Below are positions 51,166-59,116 of a stretch of DNA of 64,000 bases, piece by piece. The notes beneath the pieces are model-generated. The model had not been told where the DNA came from. It saw only the letters and a list, made by a program, of their open reading frames with translations, and made no database searches. Source of the DNA: GCA-003244245 sp050699955 (GTDB lineage: Bacteria > Actinomycetota > Actinomycetes > Mycobacteriales > Pseudonocardiaceae); NCBI GenBank assembly GCA_050699955.1, contig JBOHGD010000008.1:1-64000 (forward strand). The letters are read 5' to 3'. A program made the position numbers and the translations under genes. Numbering within the stretch: the stretch's first letter is position 1; the number at the start of each line of letters is the position of its first letter.

Positions 51166-51939
51166 TCAGATTCCCCCTTCATCGTCGTCCGTTGGCTGCG
51201 TTTGGTTGCGCTTCCGCAGGCGACGAAGCCTCTCCCCGACAGCATGTTCCTTCATGCCCAAGACCTCGCCGATCGCCGCATGCGAAAAACCGAGTGCCGA
51301 CATCGCGAGTATCTGCTGGTTCAGTTTCCCTGGAATACTCACCAATATTCTCTGGATCTCGTGCAGGCTGATCGTACGCTGCTCCGGGCCAGGTGTCAGG
51401 TCCGGAAGATCCATCCACACATCGTCGAAGACACCCAGTTCCTCACCAGGGTCAGATCGCCGCATCTCGGAGACCATCCGTTTCCATGGGGTCCGGAAGC
51501 CGAGGATGCAACAGTTTCCGAAGTAGGTCGTCAACGAGGCTCCCCCTTCGGGGGCCCAGCCCTTTCCCGCACGTTCTCCTCGGATAAGTATCTGCAAGCC
51601 ATTATGCACAGAGTCGTATGCGAGCATGTTTACTTCCTCGCTAGCCAGGTCTCTAGGTGGCAAGTAGAAGCGTTGGCCGGACGCCGAGAGTAACTCTCTG
51701 AGCCGATCGAATATCCCACCAGATTGGATCAGCCGTGACATCAAAGGGAGGCCGTATCTCACCAGATGCGTAGTGAGGCGCACACCGACCGGTCCGCAGA
51801 AGTCATCTTTGACCGCCATCTGCAATAGTTCCCGGTCGGCGGACAAGCTGTCCAGCTCAGCCCCGACATACTGGGGTCGTCCTGTCCACCAAGCGGTGGG
51901 ACCACGTGGTTCAGCCTGGCCACTGCGCTCCTCTACCAT
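51166..51939 (-). CDS. Sigma-70-like transcription factor, divergent
   Basis: 257 aa from ATG 51939 (GGGGAG six bases upstream). The C-terminal part carries a sigma region 4 helix-turn-helix: KLNQQILAMSALGFSHAAIG then MKEHAVGERLRRLRKRNQT. The centre (EVNMLAYDSVHNGLQILIRG, GWAPEGGASLTTYFGNCCIL, FRTPWKRM) looks like region 2, with Trp/Gly-rich turns unusual for ECF sigmas. There is no anti-sigma gene beside it; an adenosine-kinase-like gene follows two bases later. The unit probably moved in horizontally. It could be a true sigma factor or a DNA-binding protein with a sigma4-like domain. Confidence 0.7.
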   Translation of the reverse strand: MVEERSGQAEPRGPTAWWTGRPQYVGAELDSLSADRELLQMAVKDDFCGPVGVRLTTHLVRYGLPLMSRLIQSGGIFDRLRELLSASGQRFYLPPRDLASEEVNMLAYDSVHNGLQILIRGERAGKGWAPEGGASLTTYFGNCCILGFRTPWKRMVSEMRRSDPGEELGVFDDVWMDLPDLTPGPEQRTISLHEIQRILVSIPGKLNQQILAMSALGFSHAAIGEVLGMKEHAVGERLRRLRKRNQTQPTDDDEGGI

Positions 51940-52152
51940 CAGCGTCTCCCCACTCTCGGTCCCGCCCCTGGACAGTAGTTGTCCCCTCACTCCGCCGTAC
52001 CTCACGCACGGGGCGACATTTTTTCCCCGGTTTCCCACTGGGCCAGACCGAGCGAATTGATCAGCCGGAAGACATGGGCCATTCGGTGCGACTCCGCCAT
52101 CTACGGGAACACCTGCGGCTGGCCCGCCACAACGCTGTGTAGGGGAGACGAC
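51940..52152. promoter_or_regulatory. Divergent control region between the sigma-like gene and a small membrane peptide
   Basis: About 200 bases between divergent starts. It includes a 22-codon frame, ATG 52074 to TAG 52142 (MGHSVRLRHLREHLRLARHN...), in the plus direction that ends ten bases before the next start and may be a leader peptide. No -35/-10 pair was convincing. Confidence 0.35.
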
Positions 52153-52311
52153 ATGTACTCACCGAATGATCCGGTCCTGGTAGCGATCCTGCTGGCCTCA
52201 TCGCTTATCGTCTGGTGGCGGCAGATGCTTCGCCTCCTCGCGGGCCTTGTTGTCGTACTCGTGGTCGTCGGTCTCGGCACTGTGATCTCCGCCGTGCAGT
52301 ACTTTTCCTGA
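52153..52311 (+). CDS. 52-aa small membrane protein
   Basis: ATG 52153 has GGGGAG at six bases. The product is almost wholly two hydrophobic segments (PVLVAILLASSLIVWWR and MLRLLAGLVVVLVVVGLGTV) with a basic link, like small membrane proteins found near mobile or regulatory genes. Function unknown. The next gene starts 31 bases later. Confidence 0.5.
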   Translation: MYSPNDPVLVAILLASSLIVWWRQMLRLLAGLVVVLVVVGLGTVISAVQYFS

Positions 52312-52342
52312 CGGCTGCCGGGGCCTGGCAGGATCACTGACC

Positions 52343-53836
52343 GTGCTTCCTCGGTTGACCGGTGATCGCGTTGCGCGGCTGCGCGACGCGCTGTGCCGCG
52401 CCGGCTACCACCGCGCAGGCATATCCACCCTGCTCGGCGAGCAGGCGCACGATGCCCTCGCCCGCGGTGAGCCGGTCCCTGCCCTGCGGGCCAGTGCCGA
52501 TGGCGGAGAGCTCGGCGTCCTGGTGCGGTTGTTCCTGCTCCGGGAGGCCGAGCCCGGGCCGGATGTCGCCGCCGCGCTCAGCCCGCTCGACCCGGCCGCT
52601 GCGGTGGCCTGCGGGCTGCTGCGGGCCGAGAACGGGCGGCTACGGGCTGCGCTGGACGTCCGTCCGCACGGCGACGAGCACGGTGAATGGTGGGTGGTCT
52701 CCGACCCCGAACCAGCGTGGCTGGCGGAACCACCAAAGCCGGACCACGTACCGGGCGTCGGGCAGGCGTCGATCAGCCTGGCCCGCGCGACGACCCGGCG
52801 ATCGGTCGGCACTCTGCTGGATCTGGGCACCGGCTGCGGGGTGCAAGTACTGCACGCGGCCCGGCACGCCGGGCTGATCACCGCCACCGACCCATCGCCC
52901 CGCGCGATCGCCCTGGCCGGGACCACCTTCGCACTCAACGAGCTGGACGTCGAGCTACTGGCCGGTCCGTGGTTCCAGCCGGTCGCCGGTCGGCGATTCG
53001 ATCAGGTGGTGTCCAACCCGCCCTTCGTCATCGGACCGGCCCGGGTAGACCACGTCTACCGGGACTCCGGCCTGCCCGGTGACGCTGGCAGCGAGCTCAT
53101 CGTGCGTGCGCTGCCCGACCACCTCGCCGACGGTGGCACCGGCCAGGTGCTGGCCTCCTGGCTGCACCCTAGGGCAGGCGACTGGGCCGACCGGGTCGCC
53201 TGCTGGCTGCCCACCGCCGGTATCGATGCGTGGGTGATCCAGCGCGACGTGGCCGACCCCGCGCTCTACGTGGGCACCTGGCTCGCCGACAGCGGCCTGG
53301 ACCCCAGGTCGGCGCAGGGCAGGGCCGCCGCAGAGGCCTGGCTGGACTGGTTCGACCACCAGGACGCCGACGGGGTCGGCTTCGGCTTCATCACCGTGCG
53401 GCGCACCGGTGCGGAGCGCTCCACCGTGGTGTGCGAGGACCTGCCCCAGCCGATGACCGACCCGCTGGGTCCCGAGACGATCGGATGGCTGGACCGGGTG
53501 AGCTGGTTGCGCTCGCAGGACGACGCTGCGCTGTTGGACACCCCGCTGGTGCTCGGCTCCGACGTGGTGCTGGACCGCACCCACGTCCCCGGCGAGGGCG
53601 GCTGGACCTCCGGGCCGCCGGTGCTGCGCCGTCGCAGCGGGCCGGCCTGGCGGCATCAGACCGACGAGCGAGGCGCCGCGCTGCTCGCCGGTTGCACGGG
53701 CACGCTCCGGTTGAGTGAGCTGATCGAGCTGCTGGCTGCCGGGTACGACGAGCCTGCCGGTCCGATGGTCGCCGCGGTGCTGCCTGCAGTCCGCGAATTG
53801 GTCCGGCACGGGCTGCTCCCGGCAGGGCTCGCCTGA
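52343..53836 (+). CDS. Class I SAM-dependent methyltransferase (HemK/RsmC-like)
   Basis: 497 aa from GTG 52343. An N-terminal helical domain of about 130 residues (RVARLRDALCRAGYHRAGIS) precedes the SAM domain: motif I GTLLDLGTGCGVQVLHAARH, motif II ATDPSPRAIAL, and VVSNPPFVIGP, the NPPF motif of N-methyltransferases acting on Gln or nucleobases. A C-terminal winged-helix-like domain follows (LRLSELIELLAAGYDEPAGP). Target unknown: rRNA or a protein Gln. Its stop overlaps dtd (TGATG). Confidence 0.85.
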   Translation: MLPRLTGDRVARLRDALCRAGYHRAGISTLLGEQAHDALARGEPVPALRASADGGELGVLVRLFLLREAEPGPDVAAALSPLDPAAAVACGLLRAENGRLRAALDVRPHGDEHGEWWVVSDPEPAWLAEPPKPDHVPGVGQASISLARATTRRSVGTLLDLGTGCGVQVLHAARHAGLITATDPSPRAIALAGTTFALNELDVELLAGPWFQPVAGRRFDQVVSNPPFVIGPARVDHVYRDSGLPGDAGSELIVRALPDHLADGGTGQVLASWLHPRAGDWADRVACWLPTAGIDAWVIQRDVADPALYVGTWLADSGLDPRSAQGRAAAEAWLDWFDHQDADGVGFGFITVRRTGAERSTVVCEDLPQPMTDPLGPETIGWLDRVSWLRSQDDAALLDTPLVLGSDVVLDRTHVPGEGGWTSGPPVLRRRSGPAWRHQTDERGAALLAGCTGTLRLSELIELLAAGYDEPAGPMVAAVLPAVRELVRHGLLPAGLA

Positions 53837-54321
53837 TGAGGGCGGTGGTGAGCCGGGTCACCGAGGCTGCCGTCCTGGTCGACGGTGCGGTGATCGGCGA
53901 GCTGACCGGGCCAGGATTGCTGGTACTACTCGCCGTCACCCACGAGGACGGTCCGCAGCAGGCCGACACGATGGCACGCAAGCTGCATGAGCTGCGGATC
54001 CTGCGTGACGAGCGCTCGGTATCCGACACTGCCGATTCCCCTGGCGGCGAAGCCGGGCTGCTGGTGGTCAGCCAGTTCACGCTCTACGGGGCCACCCGCA
54101 AGGGCAGGCGCCCGTCCTTCACCGCTGCCGCCCGGCCAGAACATGCCGAGCCGCTGGTCGAGGCCGTCGTGTCCCGGCTCAGGGCCCGCGGCGCCACGGT
54201 GCGCACCGGCCGGTTCGGCGCGATGATGGCCGTGCACAGCGTCGCCGACGGCCCCTACACGGTGCTGCTCGACGTCGATGGCCCTTCACGAGCCACCGAC
54301 CCGGGCCGCGCCGATCCCTGA
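53836..54321 (+). CDS. dtd: D-aminoacyl-tRNA deacylase
   Basis: 161 aa from ATG 53836. It hydrolyses D-aminoacyl-tRNA and glycyl-tRNA(Ala), a proofreading step. The first motif MRAVVSRVTEAAVLVDG, the conserved LLVVSQFTLYGATRKGRRPSF, and the GP motif near the C-terminus as DGPYTVLLDVD (usually GPVT) are visible. Length is slightly above the 145-150 residues typical, because of a C-terminal tail. Confidence 0.92.
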   Translation: MRAVVSRVTEAAVLVDGAVIGELTGPGLLVLLAVTHEDGPQQADTMARKLHELRILRDERSVSDTADSPGGEAGLLVVSQFTLYGATRKGRRPSFTAAARPEHAEPLVEAVVSRLRARGATVRTGRFGAMMAVHSVADGPYTVLLDVDGPSRATDPGRADP

Positions 54322-54405
54322 TGACTACCAATCTGAGAAGTGTCTGAGGGTCCTGCGGATCAGGCACTTCGCGGGCTGCTCGTTCGTCGAGCCAGCTGAG
54401 GGGCC

Positions 54406-54433
54406 GGGAACGAAATCCGGGCGCTCGACGTTG
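54406..54433 (+). promoter_or_regulatory. Probable ECF-type (SigE/SigH/SigR-like) promoter of sigB
   Basis: GGGAAC (54406-54411) and CGTTG (54429-54433), 18 bases between GGAAC and GTT, match the actinobacterial stress sigma consensus (GGAAC...GTT). It sits about 110 bases upstream of the sigB start. In mycobacteria sigB is transcribed by SigE/SigH from such a site; the spacing and location agree. Confidence 0.65.
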
Positions 54434-54539
54434 TGCCCGGTGTCGGCCGCGGGTAGCCCCGTCAGGCGGACCGCGCAGCGTCGCATGCCGACGCAGAAGC
54501 ACCCGGGTCGGCAGAGACACCAGTCGCAGGGAGGACCCG

Positions 54540-55517
54540 ATGACCGCCGCGCAGCACACCTTGGAGAAGCCGGACGCCAGTGCCGAGATGGACCTTGATG
54601 CGCAGAGTCCAGCTGCGGACCTGGTACGGGTTTACCTCAACGGTATCGGACGCACCGCGCTACTCACCGCACAGGGAGAGGTCGAGCTCGCCAAGAGCAT
54701 CGAAGCGGGCGTGTTCGCGCGGCACATGCTGGACACCACACCGCGCCTGTCAGCCGCCCAGCGGATCGACCTGGCCCGGATTGTGCGCGACGGTCACGTA
54801 GCCAAGGACCACCTGCTTGAGGCCAACCTGCGGCTGGTGGTGTCGCTGGCCAAGCGCTACACCGGGCGCGGAATGCCGTTGCTGGACCTGATTCAGGAGG
54901 GCAACCTCGGTCTGATCCGGGCGGTCGAGAAGTTCGACTACACGAAGGGCTTCAAGTTCTCCACCTACGCAACCTGGTGGATCCGGCAAGCCATCACCCG
55001 GGGCATGGCCGACCAGAGCCGCACCATCCGGCTACCGGTACACCTGGTCGAACAGGTGAACAAGCTGGCCCGGATCAAGCGCGATCTGCATCAGCAACTC
55101 GGCCGCGAGGCTACCCATCAGGAGCTGGCCGAAGAGTCCGGCATCCCCCTGGAGAAGGTGGCTGACCTGCTGGATCACTCCCGGGACCCGGTGAGCCTGG
55201 ACATGCCGGTCGGCGCCGAGGAGGAAGCTCCGCTGGGTGACTTCATCGAGGACGCCGAGGCGGCCGACGCCGAGTCCGCCGTGATCTCCGGGCTCCTGCA
55301 GGACGACCTGCGCCGCGTGCTGGCGACTCTGGAGGACCGGGAGCAGAACGTCATCCGCCTTCGCTACGGCCTCGACGACGGCCAGCCGCGCACGCTGGAC
55401 CAGATCGGTAAGCGGTTCGGGCTCTCCCGGGAACGGGTCCGCCAGATCGAGCGCGAGGTCATGGCCAAGCTGCGGGTCGGCGACCGCGCCGAGCGACTGC
55501 GCGCCTACGCGAGCTGA
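54540..55517 (+). CDS. sigB: Principal-like sigma factor SigB
   Basis: 325 aa from ATG 54540 with GGGAGG upstream. It lacks the long N-terminal extension of SigA but has regions 1.2 (DLVRVYLNGIGRTALLTAQG), 2 (EANLRLVVSLAKRYTGRGMP, FSTYATWWIRQAITRGMADQ), 3 (IRLPVHLVEQVNKLARIKRD) and 4 (SRERVRQIEREVMAKLRVGD). Group 2 sigma factors drive general stress and stationary-phase genes. Equivalent of Rv2710, followed in the order by ideR. The ECF-type site upstream suggests stress induction. Confidence 0.95.
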   Translation: MTAAQHTLEKPDASAEMDLDAQSPAADLVRVYLNGIGRTALLTAQGEVELAKSIEAGVFARHMLDTTPRLSAAQRIDLARIVRDGHVAKDHLLEANLRLVVSLAKRYTGRGMPLLDLIQEGNLGLIRAVEKFDYTKGFKFSTYATWWIRQAITRGMADQSRTIRLPVHLVEQVNKLARIKRDLHQQLGREATHQELAEESGIPLEKVADLLDHSRDPVSLDMPVGAEEEAPLGDFIEDAEAADAESAVISGLLQDDLRRVLATLEDREQNVIRLRYGLDDGQPRTLDQIGKRFGLSRERVRQIEREVMAKLRVGDRAERLRAYAS

Positions 55518-55529
55518 TCTCGCGGAGGG

Positions 55530-55686
55530 TTCGTCACACGCCGCGACCCACCTGGAAATCCGACCGGCGATCCGCGTCGTGATCGACGACAAGGGCAACG
55601 GCTCCTTCACCGAAGTCTCCGCTCCGGCCTCGACACCCACCCTGCAGATCGGCTTTGCTCAGCGGCCCGGCGGACCGATGGACTGA
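55530..55686 (+). pseudogene. Coding-like fragment after sigB
   Basis: A frame with normal codon pattern runs THLEIRPAIRVVIDDKGNG then SFTEVSAPASTPTLQIGFAQ and ends at TGA 55686. The frame is open backward into sigB and has no obvious start, so this may be the remaining end of a lost gene. The family is not recognised. It overlaps the end of the secreted-protein gene on the other strand. Confidence 0.3.
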
Positions 55687-56192
55687 CGCTCCAGTACCAC
55701 GGTGCGCTGCCCGAGCGGAGCGTCGAGAGCCACGGTCAGCGGCCGGAAGCGCAGGTCCATCGTGCACGGGCCCGCACGCATGGTGACCTCCACGAACGCC
55801 ATGCGCACCAGCGTCGCGGTCTGCTCACGCAGCTCGGAGTGCACGACCGTGCAACCGCCCTCCTGGCCATAGGCACCGACGGTGCGGCCGTCGCCTTCGG
55901 TCCATACCAGATGTGGGTAGCCCTCGGGCAGCGCAGAGGCATCGACCTGCGCCGGAGGTAGCGACCGTCCACCGGCGGGCGGGGCGGGCCAGCCGGGTTG
56001 TGCATCGCGGACCGCCAGCGGTGCCACGTGGCCGACCACCGGCACCGGTAGCTGCCGTTGCCCGAGCTGATCGGGCTGCTGCGGGGCGCCTGCCGCCAGC
56101 GCACCGAGCACGGCCAGGCCGGTCACCGCCGATCCCATTCGTCTCACGTTCCCGAGACGGAACGTCGAGCGCCGCGGGTTGTCCGCGTCCAC
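55659..56192 (-). CDS. Secreted protein, unknown function
   Basis: 177 aa from ATG 56192; in-frame ATG 56138 would give a shorter signal peptide. A signal sequence (MGSAVTGLAVLGALAAGAPQ) is followed by a Pro/Gly-rich linker and a beta-rich domain (HLVWTEGDGRTVGAYGQEGG, CTVVHSELREQTATLVRMAF, GPCTMDLRFRPLTVALDAPL) with two Cys that could form a disulfide. No family recognised. No lipobox. Confidence 0.65.
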   Translation of the reverse strand: MDADNPRRSTFRLGNVRRMGSAVTGLAVLGALAAGAPQQPDQLGQRQLPVPVVGHVAPLAVRDAQPGWPAPPAGGRSLPPAQVDASALPEGYPHLVWTEGDGRTVGAYGQEGGCTVVHSELREQTATLVRMAFVEVTMRAGPCTMDLRFRPLTVALDAPLGQRTVVLERQSIGPPGR

Positions 56193-56236
56193 GAACGAAC
56201 GACTCGCACCTTCGGGGCATCCCTCAGGTGCGCCAC

Positions 56237-57415
56237 TCAGCTGCCCGGGTCATCAGGATCGAGACCGTGCAGCGGGTACACCGCACGGCGGGTCTCCCGG
56301 ATCGTCCGGTCCACCTCGGATTCCGCGGACCCGTACCAGGGTGTCCAACGGAGCTCGGCACCGTCGGTCATCGAACTCGGCAGCGCCACCCCGCGCCCGA
56401 CGGTGGCGGCGTGGGCAAGCCAGTCGGCGGGCACCGGGGTGGCCGGATCGACATCGCGGTCGAGCTGCGCGGCTAGCAGATGTGTCCAGGATCGGGGTAC
56501 CACGCGGAACAACGAGTACCCGCCCCCGCCCAGGGCCAGCCAGTGCCCGCCCGCCGTCTGCTCCGCCAGATCGCGTAAGGCCAGGTGCGCGGCGCGCTGA
56601 CCGTCCACCGACAGCGCGAGGTCGGCGAGCGGATCCTCGGCGTGGGTGTCCGCGCCGTGCTGGGTCACCAGCACATCCGGGTTGAAGACCCGCAGCAGGC
56701 TGGGCACCACCGCGTGGAATGCCCGCAGCCACCCGTCGTCGCCGGTAGCGGGTGGTAACGGCAGGTTGACCGCCGTGCCCTCGGCGCCGGGACCACCGAC
56801 GTCAGTGCAGAGCCCGGTGCCGGGCCACAGCGTGGCCGGGTGCTGATGCAACGAGATGGTGAGCACTCGAGGGTCATCGTAGAAGGCGTCCTGCACACCG
56901 TCGCCGTGGTGCACGTCGATGTCCACGTATGCGACCCGGGACGTCCCACGGTCGAGCAGTCGGCGGATCGCCAGTACGCAGTCGTTGTAGACGCAGAAAC
57001 CCGAGGCGCGGTCCCGCAGCGCGTGGTGCAGCCCGCCTGCGATGTTGACCGCCCGCGCTGCGCGACCGGCGAGGATCTCGTCGGCGGCCAGCAACGAACC
57101 GCCCACAACCAGTGCGGAGGACTCGTGCATACGGGGAAAGACCGGGTTGTCCGCGGTGCCGAGGCCGTGCCCGACATACCCGGGAAGGTGGGGCGCGTTC
57201 CTGACCGCCTCGATGTAGTCGTCCGAATGCGCTGTGCGCAGCTCATCGTCGGTGGCGGCCACTGGAGGCAGCGGCGCCACACCGTCGAGGACACCCAGTG
57301 CTCGAGCCAGCCGGATGGTGAGGTCCAGCCGGACGGGATTGAGGGGGTGGCGCCCACCGAGGTCGTAACCGAGGAAGGCCTCGTCCCATACGACGGCCGC
57401 ACGGGGAGGGGTCAT
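56237..57415 (-). CDS. AcuC-like histone deacetylase family protein
   Basis: 392 aa from ATG 57415. Zinc amidohydrolase of the arginase/deacetylase fold that removes acetyl or acyl groups from lysines or small amines; bacterial AcuC deacetylates acetyl-CoA synthetase. Motifs: GGLHHALRDRASGFCVYNDC, VAYVDIDVHHGDGVQDAFYD (zinc Asp/His), VTQHGADTHAEDP (zinc Asp) and ALGGGGYSL. It follows the sulfurtransferase gene, 60 bp downstream in the same direction. Confidence 0.9.
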   Translation of the reverse strand: MTPPRAAVVWDEAFLGYDLGGRHPLNPVRLDLTIRLARALGVLDGVAPLPPVAATDDELRTAHSDDYIEAVRNAPHLPGYVGHGLGTADNPVFPRMHESSALVVGGSLLAADEILAGRAARAVNIAGGLHHALRDRASGFCVYNDCVLAIRRLLDRGTSRVAYVDIDVHHGDGVQDAFYDDPRVLTISLHQHPATLWPGTGLCTDVGGPGAEGTAVNLPLPPATGDDGWLRAFHAVVPSLLRVFNPDVLVTQHGADTHAEDPLADLALSVDGQRAAHLALRDLAEQTAGGHWLALGGGGYSLFRVVPRSWTHLLAAQLDRDVDPATPVPADWLAHAATVGRGVALPSSMTDGAELRWTPWYGSAESEVDRTIRETRRAVYPLHGLDPDDPGS

Positions 57416-57475
57416 GGCCGCGGACGCTACCGGCCGTCCCCGGCGGATGGCCGGTCGATGCGGAGCGTGCACCCG

Positions 57476-58333
57476 CTACCCGGGGTTCGGGCCGACAGTC
57501 ACCGGACGATCTGGGTCGGCACACCACTGCGACCACGAGCCGGCGTAGAGCGCGGCCGGGCCATCCGCGGAGGTGATACCGGCGACTTCGAGTCCGAGCA
57601 CGAGCGCGCACGCGTTGATCCCGGAACCGCAGTAGGCGCCCACCTCACCACCGTCGGCGCCCCAGCTGCGCGCGAGCTCGCGCAGCCGGGTCGGCGGCAG
57701 CCAACGTCCGTGCGCATCGGTGAGCGCACCGAACGGGGCGTTGCGTGCGCCGGGCACATGGCCCGCCTGCGGGTCCACCGGCTCGGTCTCCCCACGGTAG
57801 CGGGGCGCCGCCCGAGCATCGAGCAGCACACCGGTGCGGGCCAAGATGGCCGCCTGCGCCGCATCGAGCACCGGCATGTCCCCTGGCCGAACCGTGATCG
57901 TGCCTGGCTGGTGTTCCGGTAGGTCAGTGCGCAGCGCAAGACCAGCCGCACGCCACGCTGCGCATCCTCCGTCGAGCACCGCGACCGCTGAGTGCCCCAC
58001 CCAGCGCAGCAGCCACCACACCCGGGCTGCCACCGATCCGTCCGCCGCGTCGTAGGCGACGACCGGCACCCCGGACCGGACTCCCGCCGCGCGCAGCGTG
58101 GCCTGCAGCGCCGCCGGGTCCGGGAGAGGATGGCGCCCTCCCGGACCCGGCGCGGCGGACAGCTCGGTGTCGACGTCCAGGAAGACCGCGCCGGGCAGAT
58201 GACCGGCCTGGTAGTCGGTGCGACCCGATGGCCCGGTGAGCGTCCACCGCACGTCCAGCAGGGTGGGAGGCTCGGGTGCGCGGAGCAGCTCGGCCAGTTC
58301 TCGGGGCGCGATCACCGGATGCACGACACCCAT
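57476..58333 (-). CDS. Sulfurtransferase (tandem rhodanese, SseA-like)
   Basis: 285 aa. Two rhodanese domains: the inactive N-terminal one (PTLLDVRWTLTGPSG, GHLPGAVFLDVDTEL) and the active C-terminal one (GVLLDARAAPRYRGETEP, GHVPGARNAPFGAL) with the catalytic Cys in AYCGSGINACALVLGLEV. Thiosulfate or 3-mercaptopyruvate sulfurtransferase; the substrate is not decided by the loop CGSGINA. It shares its direction with the deacetylase gene that follows. Confidence 0.9.
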   Translation of the reverse strand: MGVVHPVIAPRELAELLRAPEPPTLLDVRWTLTGPSGRTDYQAGHLPGAVFLDVDTELSAAPGPGGRHPLPDPAALQATLRAAGVRSGVPVVAYDAADGSVAARVWWLLRWVGHSAVAVLDGGCAAWRAAGLALRTDLPEHQPGTITVRPGDMPVLDAAQAAILARTGVLLDARAAPRYRGETEPVDPQAGHVPGARNAPFGALTDAHGRWLPPTRLRELARSWGADGGEVGAYCGSGINACALVLGLEVAGITSADGPAALYAGSWSQWCADPDRPVTVGPNPG

Positions 58334-58420
58334 CCTGCCCTCCCCCGGCCCGAGCCGGCTGCCAGGCCGCCCACCGGCGCCCCCGCAGCACTAGGATGGC
58401 CTTAAATGAAGGAGACCGGT

Positions 58421-59116
58421 GTGAACGATCTCATCGACACGACCGAGATGTACCTGCGCACCATCTTCGAGCTCGAAGAGGAAGGCGTGGTCCCGCTGCG
58501 CGCGCGAATCGCCGAACGGCTCGGGCAGAGCGGACCCACCGTCAGCCAGACCGTCGCGAGGATGGAGCGTGATGGACTGCTGACAGTGGCCGACGACCGG
58601 CACCTCGAGTTGACCGAGGCGGGCCGTAACCGGGCTACCTCGGTGATGCGCAAGCACCGGCTGGCTGAGCGTCTGTTGGTCGATGTGATCGGGCTGGAGT
58701 GGGAGCAGGTGCACATCGAGGCATGCCGATGGGAACACGTGATGAGTGACGCGGTGGAGCGCAAGCTGATCGCGTTGCTGGGTAATCCGACCACCTCTCC
58801 GTACGGCAACCCGATCCCCGGACTCGACGACCTCGGGATCGGGCACAGCCCGACCCCGGTAGAACCTGACCTGGTCCGGCTGGACGACGTGGCCCGCCGC
58901 GGAGGCGGCACCGTGGAGGTGCGGCGGATCGCCGAGCACGTGCAGTTGGACCCGGCCCTGATGGCGGACCTGCACAAGGTCGACGCAGTGCCCGGCAATG
59001 TGGTGCAGGTGGGTGCGCAGGCCCGGACCGGCCATCCGGTGGTGCTCACCGGTGGAGGATCCACGGTCGAGGTGGATGGCGCGCTGGCCCGCGCCGTGCT
59101 GGCGCGCCGGCGGTGA
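58421..59116 (+). CDS. ideR: Iron-dependent repressor IdeR/DtxR
   Basis: 231 aa from GTG 58421 (AAGGAG six bases upstream), the length of mycobacterial IdeR. Winged-helix domain (IDTTEMYLRTIFELEEEGVV, QSGPTVSQTVARMERDGLLT), dimerisation domain with metal ligands (MRKHRLAERLLVDVIGLEWE, HIEACRWEHVMSDAVERKLI, NPTTSPYGNPIPG) and an SH3-like third domain. It represses iron-uptake and siderophore genes when Fe2+ is high. Its stop overlaps galE (GTGA). Equivalent of Rv2711. Confidence 0.96.
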   Translation: MNDLIDTTEMYLRTIFELEEEGVVPLRARIAERLGQSGPTVSQTVARMERDGLLTVADDRHLELTEAGRNRATSVMRKHRLAERLLVDVIGLEWEQVHIEACRWEHVMSDAVERKLIALLGNPTTSPYGNPIPGLDDLGIGHSPTPVEPDLVRLDDVARRGGGTVEVRRIAEHVQLDPALMADLHKVDAVPGNVVQVGAQARTGHPVVLTGGGSTVEVDGALARAVLARRR

